From assembly GCA_030529995.1 (NCBI GenBank), contig JAUMVT010000002.1, positions 33,515 through 97,514 of the forward strand: a DNA stretch of 64,000 bases, in the 5' to 3' direction. The DNA is from Clostridia bacterium. GTDB lineage: Bacteria; Bacillota; Clostridia; Christensenellales; Aristaeellaceae. Under the pieces are notes generated by a model. It saw only the letters and a list, made by a program, of their open reading frames with translations. It made no database searches and was not told the origin of the DNA. Positions 41,773-50,463 of the stretch are shown here, piece after piece. Positions within the stretch are counted from its first letter, which is position 1. Every line of letters begins with the position of its first letter. A program made the position numbers and the translations under genes.

Positions 41773-42711
41773 GTGAAACTGATCGCACCGGAAGGCTATG
41801 AAGACTTTACCTGTATTGCAGATGCGTGCCGGCATACCTGCTGCAAGGGCTGGGAAATTGACATTGATGACGCCTCTGCCAGACGATACGAAACCCTACC
41901 GGGCGAGGCGGGCGATATCCTTCGTCAATGGATGGAGGAAGATGAAGACGGATACCACTTCCGCTTGATGGGGGAGGAGGAACGCTGTCCGCTGCTGATG
42001 GACAACGGTCTGTGCCGGCTGATCTGCCAGCAGGGGGAAGCGGCACTGTGTCAGGTGTGCCGGGATCATCCCCGTTTCCGGCACTTTATGACGGACAGGA
42101 CGGAAATCGGCTTAGGGCTGTGCTGCGAGGAAGCCGCCAGAGAACAGCTGAGCCGAACGCCTCCTTTTCGGCTTATTGTTCTTGAGGATGACGGTGAACA
42201 GCAGGTGGAGGATGAAGCCGAGCAAGCCTTTTATCGCTGGCGGGAAACCTTGCTGGATATCGCAACGGATCGCTCCGTACCGGTAGTGCAGCGGGCGGCA
42301 ACCATTGCTTCCGTCACCGGGGTGAAGCCCATCGGGCATATATCCGCTTGGGCGCAAAGGCTTCTCTCTCTGGAAATATTAACAGAGGAATGGCGTAGCC
42401 TGCTGGAAAGGCTGAAAGCATGGCAGCCCATCCAACGAACGGAAGCAGGGCTGGAAGTACCATCGGAACAGCTGCTGTGTGCCCTGATGTACCGTCACTT
42501 GTCGGATGCTTTGGAGGACGGAGCGGCGGCAGGCCATGCGGCAGTCAGCCTTTTCCTGTGGCAGCTGTGCATGACGCTTGCCGATATGGCAGGGGCGCAC
42601 ACCGTGGAGGAGCTTGCCGACCTGGCGAGGATTATGTCCTCGGAGCTTGAGTATTCCCAGGAAAATCTGGATGCACTTTTGACTTGGGCAGAGGAAGAAA
42701 TGGTTCGCTGA
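41773..42711 (+). CDS. FliB/YkgJ-type cysteine-cluster protein (flagellin lysine N-methylase-like)
   Basis: 312 residues from a GTG at 41773; AGGCGGG is eight bases upstream. The FliB pattern of cysteines is seen: CIADACRHTCCKGW (14-27) and CPLLMDNGLCRLICQQG...LCQVCRDHPRF. Such clusters bind a metal or Fe-S group. FliB methylates flagellin lysines in enterobacteria, but most clostridial members lie outside flagellar loci. No flagellar gene is in this window, so a different role is likely. Divergent from the GPH symporter. Confidence 0.85.
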   Translation: MKLIAPEGYEDFTCIADACRHTCCKGWEIDIDDASARRYETLPGEAGDILRQWMEEDEDGYHFRLMGEEERCPLLMDNGLCRLICQQGEAALCQVCRDHPRFRHFMTDRTEIGLGLCCEEAAREQLSRTPPFRLIVLEDDGEQQVEDEAEQAFYRWRETLLDIATDRSVPVVQRAATIASVTGVKPIGHISAWAQRLLSLEILTEEWRSLLERLKAWQPIQRTEAGLEVPSEQLLCALMYRHLSDALEDGAAAGHAAVSLFLWQLCMTLADMAGAHTVEELADLARIMSSELEYSQENLDALLTWAEEEMVR

Positions 42712-42736
42712 AGGAACAATGTGCATGGACGACATC

Positions 42737-42765
42737 TTGCACTGCCTTCCCGAATGTGCTACGAT
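42737..42765 (+). promoter_or_regulatory. promoter of the AT-rich orphan gene
   Basis: TTGCAC (42737-42742), 17 bases, TACGAT (42760-42765), 55 bases before the ATG. Confidence 0.6.
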
Positions 42766-42819
42766 AAGGCTAGGACAGGTAGCATCTGCCACGTTAAAAT
42801 TGTAAGAAAAGGAGTGAGA

Positions 42820-43329
42820 ATGTTGTATTTTTCCAAGGCTGAATTTAATATAGGGTCTGTCTGTCTTTTTCACCCGCAAAGCAGGATTCTTCTCAACGTA
42901 CCAGAAAAAGAGTTGTCCTATCAGAAGTTTGCCTGCCGTCACATAAAAGATTTTGACTGCTTTGTTGCAAATGGTCGAAATCATTTTACACCTACGTTGA
43001 TGCAAAATGACTCGGAGAAAATTGAAGTACAATATAGCTATGCGCTTCATTTGACAGAAGATCATATGCGGCAGATTTTGCCTCTATGCGTAGTAGAAGA
43101 TTTTGAAGTTTGTCGACACTGGGAAAAGGATAACAGCCGGTTCCAAGAGTTTCAATATACAGAGGATGAATGCTGTGCATGGTTTCTCGGCATGAGCGAC
43201 TCTGCACATCCTCTTTTTAGACTTCCGATGCATGATTATTATAATGAGCTGCTCATAGGTCCATGTGAAAAGCTTTGTTTTCATCTGTGCGGTATGCTTA
43301 GGAAGACTGCATGCGGACGACGTATGTAA
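42820..43329 (+). CDS. AT-rich hypothetical protein (169 aa)
   Basis: Start at the ATG at 42820, after AAAAGGAGTG. The product is cysteine- and aromatic-rich (MLYFSKAEFNIGSVCLFHPQ..., DECCAWFLGMSD...) with no signal peptide or membrane span. Its codons are visibly more AT-rich than both neighbours (many TTT, AAT, ATA), which suggests recent transfer. It has its own plausible promoter. No family is recognised. It lies between the FliB-like gene and the AraC regulator. Confidence 0.6.
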   Translation: MLYFSKAEFNIGSVCLFHPQSRILLNVPEKELSYQKFACRHIKDFDCFVANGRNHFTPTLMQNDSEKIEVQYSYALHLTEDHMRQILPLCVVEDFEVCRHWEKDNSRFQEFQYTEDECCAWFLGMSDSAHPLFRLPMHDYYNELLIGPCEKLCFHLCGMLRKTACGRRM

Positions 43330-43403
43330 AATATGTCAGCATCTTTGCACCAAACGATGAGCAAAATGAGAAAATGATTTCCATGAGATGCCCAGTTAAA
43401 CTA

Positions 43404-43441
43404 TTGACATTGTTAATAATGGTCTGTATAATGGACATTAT
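43404..43441 (+). promoter_or_regulatory. perfect consensus promoter and overlapping palindrome before the AraC gene
   Basis: TTGACA (43404-43409), 17 bases, TATAAT (43427-43432). ATAATG-GA-CATTAT (43428-43441) is a perfect dyad covering the -10, so a bound regulator would block the promoter. Autoregulation by the AraC protein is one option. Confidence 0.75.
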
Positions 43442-43477
43442 GGAAAATGTATTATTAGGTGGAAGGGGTGTCTTGGG

Positions 43478-44392
43478 ATGGAGTCGTACCTGTTTCGCAA
43501 CCTGGAAGCAGAACCCGATACGCTGGTTGTGGAAGGATGGCACAAGCCCGGTAGCCTGACCCGCTCCAGCGGCGCATGGATTCATGCGGCAGGCAGTGCC
43601 ATGCTGGAAGCAGGAGATTATGAAATCAAGCCCCATGACCAGTGGATTTGGTTTGCCGTGGATGACGGCACCGTTGAACTGACTTGGCAGGGGAATACCC
43701 TGACGCTGAAGGAAGAGCAGACTTGCTTCCTGCCCGCCGGGGATAAGGGGGCGTCCATCCATTGCCCTGATCAGTGCCGCTGCCTGTGGATTGCGTTGGA
43801 AGGCCCTCTTGCTCCTATGGTGGTGCGGAAGATGGGCGCTCTGCTTCATATGCCCCTGAAGCAGGGAGCACTGCCCAGCCAGATCTACCTGGCTAAGCAG
43901 ATTGTGCAGGTCATGGTGCGCCACAGCGGCACTTCCGATGCCACCTATCAGCTGCAGCACCTGATGTACGGCATGCTGGCCAGCCATTGGGGACAGCCTG
44001 TGGCCATGGATGCTATGCTTTCCCACGAGATCGCCAAGGTGGTGGACACCTTGCGTGCCAACAAGTACAAGGATAATTTCTCCCTGGCGGAAATGGCGGC
44101 CATCTCCCGTATGCCCATGGAAACCTTCCGCAAGCGCTTCGTCAGCGAGGTGGGTATGCCGCCGCTGAGCTACGTGCTGCATTGCAAAATGGAGCGTGCC
44201 AAGGAACTGCTCCGTGAGCAGGATTACACGGTTCGCCAGGCCGGTGCGGAAGTGGGCATGCAGGATCCCTACCACTTCTCCAAGCAGTTTAAGAACATTG
44301 TAGGCATCAGCCCGTCTGCCTTTATGAAGCAGGCAGCCCAGCCGGATGCTACCATTCGCCGCCACGGCGCTGAAAAGAAAAACAAGGAATGA
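43478..44392 (+). CDS. AraC/XylS family transcriptional regulator
   Basis: 304 residues. The N-terminal 150 residues are a cupin-like ligand domain (AGDYEIKPHDQWIWFAV...). The C-terminal pair of helix-turn-helix units starts near 190: FSLAEMAAISRMPMETFRKRFVSEVG, then DYTVRQAGAEVGMQDPYHFSKQFKNIVGISPSAF. Such regulators usually activate sugar or polysaccharide genes. Nothing in the sequence names the inducer. The start at 43478 follows GGTGGAAGGGG. Confidence 0.93.
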   Translation: MESYLFRNLEAEPDTLVVEGWHKPGSLTRSSGAWIHAAGSAMLEAGDYEIKPHDQWIWFAVDDGTVELTWQGNTLTLKEEQTCFLPAGDKGASIHCPDQCRCLWIALEGPLAPMVVRKMGALLHMPLKQGALPSQIYLAKQIVQVMVRHSGTSDATYQLQHLMYGMLASHWGQPVAMDAMLSHEIAKVVDTLRANKYKDNFSLAEMAAISRMPMETFRKRFVSEVGMPPLSYVLHCKMERAKELLREQDYTVRQAGAEVGMQDPYHFSKQFKNIVGISPSAFMKQAAQPDATIRRHGAEKKNKE

Positions 44393-44407
44393 AAACCTCA
44401 TTGCCGA

Positions 44408-44436
44408 GGGAGGACTTCTGCAGGGAAGTGCCTCCC
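44408..44436 (+). other. hairpin between the AraC and transglutaminase genes
   Basis: GGGAGGACTTC (44408-44418) pairs with GAAGTGCCTCCC (44425-44436) with one bulged base. The following TTCATGTTTATC is only weakly U-rich, so it may act as a leaky attenuator. Confidence 0.5.
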
Positions 44437-44460
44437 TTCATGTTTATCAGGAGGGAAACC

Positions 44461-45819
44461 ATGGATATTGATCGTGTTGTCCGTGCCCAGAGTGCCTCCT
44501 TGCCGGAGGACATCCTTCGGCGCAGGGAAGCAGGCGACTTGGAAGGCGCTCTTCGTGCTATCCGCACCCGGCTGGAGCGTCCTGACCTTCCGCAGATGTT
44601 GCGGGATCGCCTGCTGTGTGAGGAAGAGCGCATTCGTCGCCTGCCTACCCAATACCCCTGGCATCGGGCACAGGCACTGGAAAAGCTTCGGGAGCTGGTG
44701 GGGAACATCAGCGAGGAGGATTTTGACCGTCTGGAAGACGAAGGCATGGTGGACTTCATCTACCTGCAGGGAGAAAAGCGGTACTTTGTCCGTTTCCATC
44801 GCTCCCTGTACAAGCAGCGCCGGTTTGTGGCCAATCCTGAGCCGGCGAATCCGTGGCTTGATCCCATGGTGAAGGAAATCATGGAAAAGGGCAAGCTGGA
44901 AAAGCAGATTACTTTGGATGTGAAACTGTCCCTGACGGCGGATCGATTTGTGCCGGGAGAGTACCTGGCGCACCTGCCTTTCCCACTGGAGGAATGTCAG
45001 CAAAGCAATGTGACGCTTCTGGAGGGAGAGCCTGACGGCATTACCCGGGGGGACAGCGGCGCACGCACTGCCTGGTGGCGAAAGCAGCTGGATCAGTGGC
45101 AGGATTTCCACCTGCGCTACCGCTACAACAGCTGCATCCGGTATGCAGATCCCCTGCATCAGCCTGCGCCGGAAGCCCCCCTGTATCCTGCGACCTTGCC
45201 TCCTACGGAGCAGGATCTGGCGGAAGAGCCGCCCTTCATCGCCTTTACCCCTTACCTGAAATCTCTGGCAGAGGAACTGACACAAGGCGCGGAAAGTCCG
45301 GCGGAAAAGGCATGGCGGATTTACGCCTTTGTAACGACTCGCGTGACCTACAGCTTTGTGCGGGATTATTTCCAGATTGACCACATTGGCGAGTTCTGCG
45401 CCGTGAACCTTCGGGGAGACTGCGGCCTGCAGGCACTGCTGTTCATTCAGCTTTGCCGCATTTGCGGTATTCCGGCACGGTGGCAAAGTGGCATGAGCAT
45501 TGATGAAGACTATGCAGGCAGTCACGACTGGGCACAGTTTTATCTGGACGGCTGGGGATGGCTCTTTGCAGACCCCAGCTATGGCGGCAGTGCCTGGCGT
45601 GCCGGCAATGAGGTTCGGCATGGCTTCTACTTCGGCAATATAGATCCCCTGCGCATGGCGGCTAACCGCCGCTTTGAGGCTCCCTTGGAGCCGGCAAAGC
45701 AATGCTTCCGTGTTGACCCTTATGACAATCAATCGGGAGAGTTGGAACGAGCGGGGGCAGCGGAAGCCTTTACCGGCAGAGACCTGGACTGCGATGCGGT
45801 GATGGTGGGCTGCCGATAA
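44461..45819 (+). CDS. transglutaminase-like protein
   Basis: 452 residues from the ATG at 44461 behind AGGAGGG. The papain-like transglutaminase core is in the last third: RGDCGLQALLFIQLCRICGIPARW with Cys321, SHDWAQFYLDGWGWLFADPSYG with His355 and Asp371. The N-terminal 280 residues are helical and unassigned. No signal peptide is seen, so the protein should be cytoplasmic; peptidase activity is more likely than crosslinking. Probably cotranscribed with the AraC gene 68 bases upstream. Confidence 0.88.
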   Translation: MDIDRVVRAQSASLPEDILRRREAGDLEGALRAIRTRLERPDLPQMLRDRLLCEEERIRRLPTQYPWHRAQALEKLRELVGNISEEDFDRLEDEGMVDFIYLQGEKRYFVRFHRSLYKQRRFVANPEPANPWLDPMVKEIMEKGKLEKQITLDVKLSLTADRFVPGEYLAHLPFPLEECQQSNVTLLEGEPDGITRGDSGARTAWWRKQLDQWQDFHLRYRYNSCIRYADPLHQPAPEAPLYPATLPPTEQDLAEEPPFIAFTPYLKSLAEELTQGAESPAEKAWRIYAFVTTRVTYSFVRDYFQIDHIGEFCAVNLRGDCGLQALLFIQLCRICGIPARWQSGMSIDEDYAGSHDWAQFYLDGWGWLFADPSYGGSAWRAGNEVRHGFYFGNIDPLRMAANRRFEAPLEPAKQCFRVDPYDNQSGELERAGAAEAFTGRDLDCDAVMVGCR

Positions 45820-45834
45820 CGGGAAACTCTATAA

Positions 45835-45871
45835 AAAACGGCTGATCGCACAAGCATGCGACAGCCGTTTT
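45835..45871. terminator. bidirectional terminator between transglutaminase and tyrA
   Basis: AAAACGGCTG (45835-45844) plus TCGC pairs with GCGACAGCCGTTTT (45858-45871). Confidence 0.85.
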
Positions 45872-45892
45872 GCTATGGGTTGGTATGCAAGT

Positions 45893-46726
45893 TTATTCGC
45901 TGAGCCGTTCCTTGATTTCCCGGCCTTCCTTCAGCAGGGCTTTCATGGCCTCCTGATCCTGATTCCGCAGGGCGTCACGGTAGGCAATGAGCCGCTCCGC
46001 AAGCCCCTCCACCTCGGGCAGAAGGGCATCACGGTTGTCGAAGAACAGTTCCGTCCACATGTCTTCGTTCAGACGAGCCACACGGGTCATATCCGCAAAG
46101 CTGCCGGCGGAGAAGCCGCGGTGCTTATCCGCCAAGGGGCATTTCACGTAGGCACTGGATACAATGTGTGCCAGCTGGGAGGTGTAGGCAATCATTTCAT
46201 CGTGGGTTTCCGGGGTGGTGAACTGCACCCGGCGGAAGCCGATGTCCAGGAAGAAATTCCTCGCCTGCTGCAGCAGCGCCGGATCTGCGTCGGCATAGGG
46301 AGTAAGTATCATGGAGGCGTGGTCGAACAGGTCATCCCTTGTGTACTTGAAGCCGGAAAACTCCCTTCCTGCCATGGGATGACCACCGATGAAATGCCAG
46401 GCGGCATCCTTCGCCAAAGGCGCAATGGCCTTGCAAATGACTTGCTTGACACCGCCGCAGTCAATGACCAGACAGTCCGGCTTGAAAAGGTGAGCATGGG
46501 AGGTGATCCAGTCAATAATCGCCCCGGGATACAGGGCGACCAAAATGAGATCACTTTGAACAATGACTGCATCATCCGCCGCACCGTCAATGGCGCCTAA
46601 CAAGGCTGCCTGATCCATGGTGGCAGTATTCAAATCCATGCCATAGACCCGATGATCTGTGTGCAGCTTGATGGTGCGGGCCAGAGAACCGCCAATCAGA
46701 CCCAAACCGACAACAGAGATATCCAT
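45893..46726 (-). CDS. tyrA: prephenate dehydrogenase
   Basis: 277 residues. The NAD loop is VVGLGLIGGSLA (5-16). GGHPMAGREFSGF (114-126, His116) is the TyrA substrate motif, and THDEMIAYTSQLAHIVSSAYV the helical-domain signature. It oxidatively decarboxylates prephenate in tyrosine synthesis. No ACT domain follows, so feedback control would be weak or absent. AGGAGG precedes the ATG at 46726. It is downstream of pepF with a terminator in between. Confidence 0.95.
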   Translation of the reverse strand: MDISVVGLGLIGGSLARTIKLHTDHRVYGMDLNTATMDQAALLGAIDGAADDAVIVQSDLILVALYPGAIIDWITSHAHLFKPDCLVIDCGGVKQVICKAIAPLAKDAAWHFIGGHPMAGREFSGFKYTRDDLFDHASMILTPYADADPALLQQARNFFLDIGFRRVQFTTPETHDEMIAYTSQLAHIVSSAYVKCPLADKHRGFSAGSFADMTRVARLNEDMWTELFFDNRDALLPEVEGLAERLIAYRDALRNQDQEAMKALLKEGREIKERLSE

Positions 46727-46745
46727 CCTACCGTCCTCCTATTGC

Positions 46746-46780
46746 AAAGGGGCACCGACAGTGATGCACAGTGCCCCTTT
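46746..46780 (-). terminator. hairpin terminator behind pepF
   Basis: AAAGGGGCAC (46746-46755) pairs perfectly with GTGCCCCTTT (46771-46780). Located eight bases past the pepF stop, before the tyrA ribosome binding site; the U-tract is short, so some readthrough into tyrA is expected. Confidence 0.75.
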
Positions 46781-46788
46781 GATTGAAT

Positions 46789-48543
46789 TTACTGTTTTTC
46801 GCACAGCTCGCAGAAGCGGTCTACATCCTGCTTAATGACCTCCAGGCTGGAGCGCCAGAAGTCCACACTGCGCACATCAATGCCCACGCTGGCAGCCACA
46901 TTGGCCACGGTGTCAGAGCCGCAGTAGCGCAGCAGGCGGCAATAATCGTCCACAAAGGCATCCCCTTTGCGCAGGTACTGGGCGAAGACACCCTTGCCGA
47001 ACAGCAGACCGAAGGCGTAGGGGAAGTTGTAGAAGTTCAAATCGGAAGAGTAATAATGGCTCTTGCATGCCCACATGTAGGGATGACGCACATCCTTAGC
47101 CAGACCGTCGCCGTAGGAAGCATCCTGCGCACGGAGCATGGCGTCCTTCAATTCATCCACGCTCATCACATGGTCGGCACGGGTATCCACCACTTCGTTT
47201 TCAAAGAGGTAGCGGCTGTAGATGTCCACCACCGTCTGCGTTGCTTCCATCAGGCTGTTTTCCAGCAGGGTGAACTGCTCTTCTTCCGTGGCAGAGGAAA
47301 GCACCTGATGCGCCAGCATGGTTTCGTTGAAGATGGAGGCCGTCTCCGCCAAAGGCATGGGCGCTTCAATCATGCAGTAAGGCAGGCCGGCCAGGCAGCG
47401 ATTATGCCAGGCATGACCCAGCTCATGGGCAATGGTGCTGACATCGGAGAAGCTGCCCTGGAAGTTGGTCATCACCAAACTGCGGTCTTCGCTGTGAACG
47501 CCGGCGCAGAAAGCACCCCCCGTCTTTCCTTCCCGGGGATACATATCGATCCACCGCTGCTCAAAGGCATTGTCGATGAAGGCAGCCATCTTAGGCGTGA
47601 ACTTGCCCATTTCCAGCAGCAGCTTGGCACGCGCTTCCTCGACCGTGTAGGTGCGTCCGCCATGTCCAACGGGAGCAAAAAGGTCGTAGAAGGGAAGGCC
47701 GTCTTCATAGCCCAGGTACTTGGCCTTGGCACGCAGGTAGCGGCGGAAATGGGGCAGATACTCCCGAATCGCCGTCCACATGGCATCCAGCGTTTCCTGA
47801 TCCATCCGGCTCTGATGCAGGGTCATGTCCAGCACGGAGTCATACTTCCGGGCCTTGGCCAGGGTGCGGGCTTCCATCTTAATGCTGTTCAGGCAGTAGG
47901 ACATGGGCAGCTCGATTTTCTTATAGGAAGCAATCTCCGCCTCATAGGCATCCTTGCGGACGGAAGCATCAGGATCATAGGCCATACCCCGAACGGCAGG
48001 CAGGGGCAGATCCTGACCACGGTAGTGCACCAAGTGGTTAGAATCCAGTTTGTCCCGCAGCTGGCTGAAGGCGGTGCCACCGCTTAACTGCATTTGCAGG
48101 ATCCAAGGCTCAATATCTTCCGGCATCAGGTGGCTTGCATTTGAAGCCATCTCCCGCAGGGCAAAGGCCACGGCCTGCAGCTTGGATGAAGCGGCAATCA
48201 GCTCCTCCAGATTGGTCAGACCGCCGACGTAGCGAGTCATGCCGGACTGCAAAAGCCGCAGGTCATTATAGATCAAATTCAGCTTATCTTCATACCGGGC
48301 TGCATCCAGATTGTTTGCATCCACGGACAGGGTCAGACTGGTGAAAAGCGTCAGGTGCTCTAAGAGACGGTTGATCTCTTCATAGGCATCCATGAGGGAT
48401 TCCAGCTTAGCAAGGTCATCGCCGGAGGTCTCCAGCAGCTTGCCGAAACCGTCAATTTTCTCCTGCAGTGCTTTCAGATCAGCCTCGTACTTGGGGTCAT
48501 CGAATCCGGCGTAGAGAAAAGACAGATCCCAACGATCGTTCAT
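46789..48543 (-). CDS. pepF: oligoendopeptidase F (M3 family metallopeptidase)
   Basis: 584 residues, standard length. The zinc motif is HELGHAW with His373, Glu374 and His377; the third ligand lies in ETASIFNETMLAHQVL. The C-terminal YSSDLNFYNFPYAFGLLFGKGVF is typical of M3B peptidases. It degrades peptides of about 7-17 residues in the cytoplasm. The start at 48543 has GGAGG nine bases upstream, inside the end of the PHP gene. Confidence 0.96.
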   Translation of the reverse strand: MNDRWDLSFLYAGFDDPKYEADLKALQEKIDGFGKLLETSGDDLAKLESLMDAYEEINRLLEHLTLFTSLTLSVDANNLDAARYEDKLNLIYNDLRLLQSGMTRYVGGLTNLEELIAASSKLQAVAFALREMASNASHLMPEDIEPWILQMQLSGGTAFSQLRDKLDSNHLVHYRGQDLPLPAVRGMAYDPDASVRKDAYEAEIASYKKIELPMSYCLNSIKMEARTLAKARKYDSVLDMTLHQSRMDQETLDAMWTAIREYLPHFRRYLRAKAKYLGYEDGLPFYDLFAPVGHGGRTYTVEEARAKLLLEMGKFTPKMAAFIDNAFEQRWIDMYPREGKTGGAFCAGVHSEDRSLVMTNFQGSFSDVSTIAHELGHAWHNRCLAGLPYCMIEAPMPLAETASIFNETMLAHQVLSSATEEEQFTLLENSLMEATQTVVDIYSRYLFENEVVDTRADHVMSVDELKDAMLRAQDASYGDGLAKDVRHPYMWACKSHYYSSDLNFYNFPYAFGLLFGKGVFAQYLRKGDAFVDDYCRLLRYCGSDTVANVAASVGIDVRSVDFWRSSLEVIKQDVDRFCELCEKQ

Positions 48544-48546
48544 GGT

Positions 48547-49341
48547 TCATTCCTCCTTATATGATAGCGGCAGGGTCTCCTGAATGGGGTAATGGAGCTC
48601 CGTAAGCCGCTTGGTTGCTTCATTCCATAGGTTGGTATCCTTCAGCATGGCGGGATCATGGGCATCAACGCCGATGATTGCCCGGTTGCCTTTGCCTGCA
48701 AGGTGGGACCAGAAATCTGCACAGGGATACCCTCGGTCGTGGCCGGTCAGCTGACTGTCCAGCCCCAGCAGATTATATTCCAGCGGCACATCCGCCTCCC
48801 GGGCAGCTTGGGCAATAATGTCGGCAGCCTGCTCGCACACCTTGTCGAAGACAGGTCGGGGACGCATGTACAGATCCGGGTGGGCAACATAGCAGAACAG
48901 CCCTGTCTGCAGCGCTTCGGCAACGGCTTCCGCATAGCGGAGCACGCCATCGTCCGTCGCACAGCTTTGCCCTACATAGGGGTGATCTTCTTCGCTCTCC
49001 AGGTAGTGCTCGCCGAGAATATAGTATTCCATGCCTGCATCCCGCATGCGGAGCAGGTGATCCCTATAGCGGGGAAAGTATTCGACTTCCAGTCCCATGT
49101 GCATTTCAATCCGGTCTGCATACTTGGCACGGAGGGACTGTACGGAAGTTATGTAGTCCGGCAGATCTTCCATGCCCATGCGGATGTTGCTGACAAAGCC
49201 GGAGCGAAAAGGCCAGGGCGTATGGTCGGAAAAACCGAGGACGTTAAAGCCGGCATCCAGAGCGGCCAACACGTAGGCTTCATCGGCACCAACGGCGTGA
49301 TGACAACGAGTGGTATGGGTATGATAATTTGCTTTCCTCAT
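48547..49341 (-). CDS. PHP-family phosphatase, histidinol-phosphatase-like
   Basis: 264 residues from the ATG at 49341. The PHP motif ANYHTHTTRCHHA (4-16) opens the protein, followed by LGFSDHTPWPF and LEVEYFPRYRDHLLRM, characteristic of HisK/HisJ-type enzymes. VAHPDLYM and GVDAHDPAML hold later metal ligands. No histidine gene lies nearby, so the true substrate may be another phosphate ester. Its stop is three bases before the pepF start region, so the two are coupled. Confidence 0.88.
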   Translation of the reverse strand: MRKANYHTHTTRCHHAVGADEAYVLAALDAGFNVLGFSDHTPWPFRSGFVSNIRMGMEDLPDYITSVQSLRAKYADRIEMHMGLEVEYFPRYRDHLLRMRDAGMEYYILGEHYLESEEDHPYVGQSCATDDGVLRYAEAVAEALQTGLFCYVAHPDLYMRPRPVFDKVCEQAADIIAQAAREADVPLEYNLLGLDSQLTGHDRGYPCADFWSHLAGKGNRAIIGVDAHDPAMLKDTNLWNEATKRLTELHYPIQETLPLSYKEE

Positions 49342-49437
49342 GGGTATGTGGCGCTTCCTTTTTCGTGAGCTGCATACGGTTAACGCTTTGCGCCCAAGCA
49401 AGGCTTAGCGAAAGCAAACCGCAAGCGATCAGGTATC

Positions 49438-49466
49438 ATTGTATCATAGGAACAAAGGCGGGACAA
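49438..49466 (-). promoter_or_regulatory. promoter of the PHP-pepF-tyrA operon
   Basis: Minus strand TTGTCC (49466-49461), 17 bases, TACAAT (49443-49438). About 90 bases before the PHP start. Confidence 0.65.
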
Positions 49467-49521
49467 GAAAAAAATAGAGAAGGCAGCCCGCAGCAAATAA
49501 GATTGCCGAAGACTGCCTTCT
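49466..49521 (-). terminator. terminator of the GntR gene
   Basis: Minus strand AGAAGGCAG (49521-49513) pairs with CTGCCTTCT (49486-49478), followed by CTATTTTTTTC. It lies eight bases after the stop. Confidence 0.85.
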
Positions 49522-49529
49522 GAAAAAAA

Positions 49530-50237
49530 TTACGCATTGGCATCTGCCTTGGGATCCAGCACCTGATGCTGTTGACGAAGCGCCGCCAGGCAGTTCTCCT
49601 TGCTGCGCTCGATGTGTTTTCTGGTCAGCTGCTCAAAGCTCTCCAGATCCCGCTGCTCAATATAATCCACCAGCTTGTAATGCTCCTCGTGGGCCTGGGG
49701 ACGGCGATTCTCCTGCCGGATGGACATGGCGGAGAAACGGGTGATGAACTCGTCCTGCCCTTCCATGACCCGAAGAATCCGATTTTGATGGGACAGTGCG
49801 GTCATGGCGCTGTGGAAGGCGCGAGCCATGGGGGATAGGGTGTTGATATCTCCCGAAGCCATGACGTCGTCCATTTCCTTCAGGCGGGCACGGAGGCCTG
49901 CAATATCCTCAGCGGTGGCGTTGCGGATGATGGCCGGCAGGGTCAGCATTTCCAGCGCATTGCGGATGGTGTAGATTTCCTCCACATCGGCAATGGAAAA
50001 CGCCCGCACTACCACGCCACGGCGAACCTCATACTCCACCAGACCGTCCCGCTCCAGTTTGCGCAGTGCCTCCCGCAGAGGCGTCCGGCTGATATGCAGC
50101 CGTTCCGCATAGTCGGTTTCCACAATGCGTTCGCCTGCAGGGATTTCTCCGCTGACAATAGCGTGCTTGAGGACTTCATAGGCGATCTCACGAATGGGTC
50201 GGCTCTCCATCATGGGCTGGAATTGCAGGGTATTCAT
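49530..50237 (-). CDS. GntR family regulator, FadR (FCD) subgroup
   Basis: 235 residues. The winged helix is PIREIAYEVLKHAIVSGEIPAGERIVETDYAERLHISRTPLREALRKLE (14-62). The FCD ligand domain follows (IYTIRNALEMLTLPAI..., ending in HIERSKENCLAAL). FCD regulators bind small carboxylates and often a metal. An operator-like TTGTATACAA just upstream suggests autoregulation. Its other targets are not evident here. Confidence 0.92.
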   Translation of the reverse strand: MNTLQFQPMMESRPIREIAYEVLKHAIVSGEIPAGERIVETDYAERLHISRTPLREALRKLERDGLVEYEVRRGVVVRAFSIADVEEIYTIRNALEMLTLPAIIRNATAEDIAGLRARLKEMDDVMASGDINTLSPMARAFHSAMTALSHQNRILRVMEGQDEFITRFSAMSIRQENRRPQAHEEHYKLVDYIEQRDLESFEQLTRKHIERSKENCLAALRQQHQVLDPKADANA

Positions 50238-50254
50238 GCCGGATCACACTCCTG

Positions 50255-50302
50255 ATTATGGAAAAAAGCACATACAGTATTTTGTATGTACTTTGTATAC
50301 AA
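50255..50302 (-). promoter_or_regulatory. operator/promoter region of the GntR gene
   Basis: TTGTATACAA (50293-50302) is a perfect palindrome with the GTATAC core typical of FadR-type GntR operators. A second dyad, ACATAC...GTATGT, lies next to it. On the minus strand TTGTAT, 17 bases and TACTGT could be the promoter, so the operator overlaps the -35. Confidence 0.65.
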
Positions 50303-50405
50303 GGATAATACACACGTTGAAGGCTGTCAAGAATTGTTGCAAAAATAACGAAAGAAGAGACGGAAAATGCAAGGAATGAACCAATAAATGACCAGATCCG
50401 ACGGC

Positions 50406-50434
50406 TTTACAGCAAAGCACAGCTGTGCTATAAT
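50406..50434 (+). promoter_or_regulatory. promoter of the pyrR operon
   Basis: TTTACA (50406-50411), 17 bases, TATAAT (50429-50434). Confidence 0.88.
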
Positions 50435-50463
50435 CCTCTGCGGTTAACAAGCAAGACCTTTAA

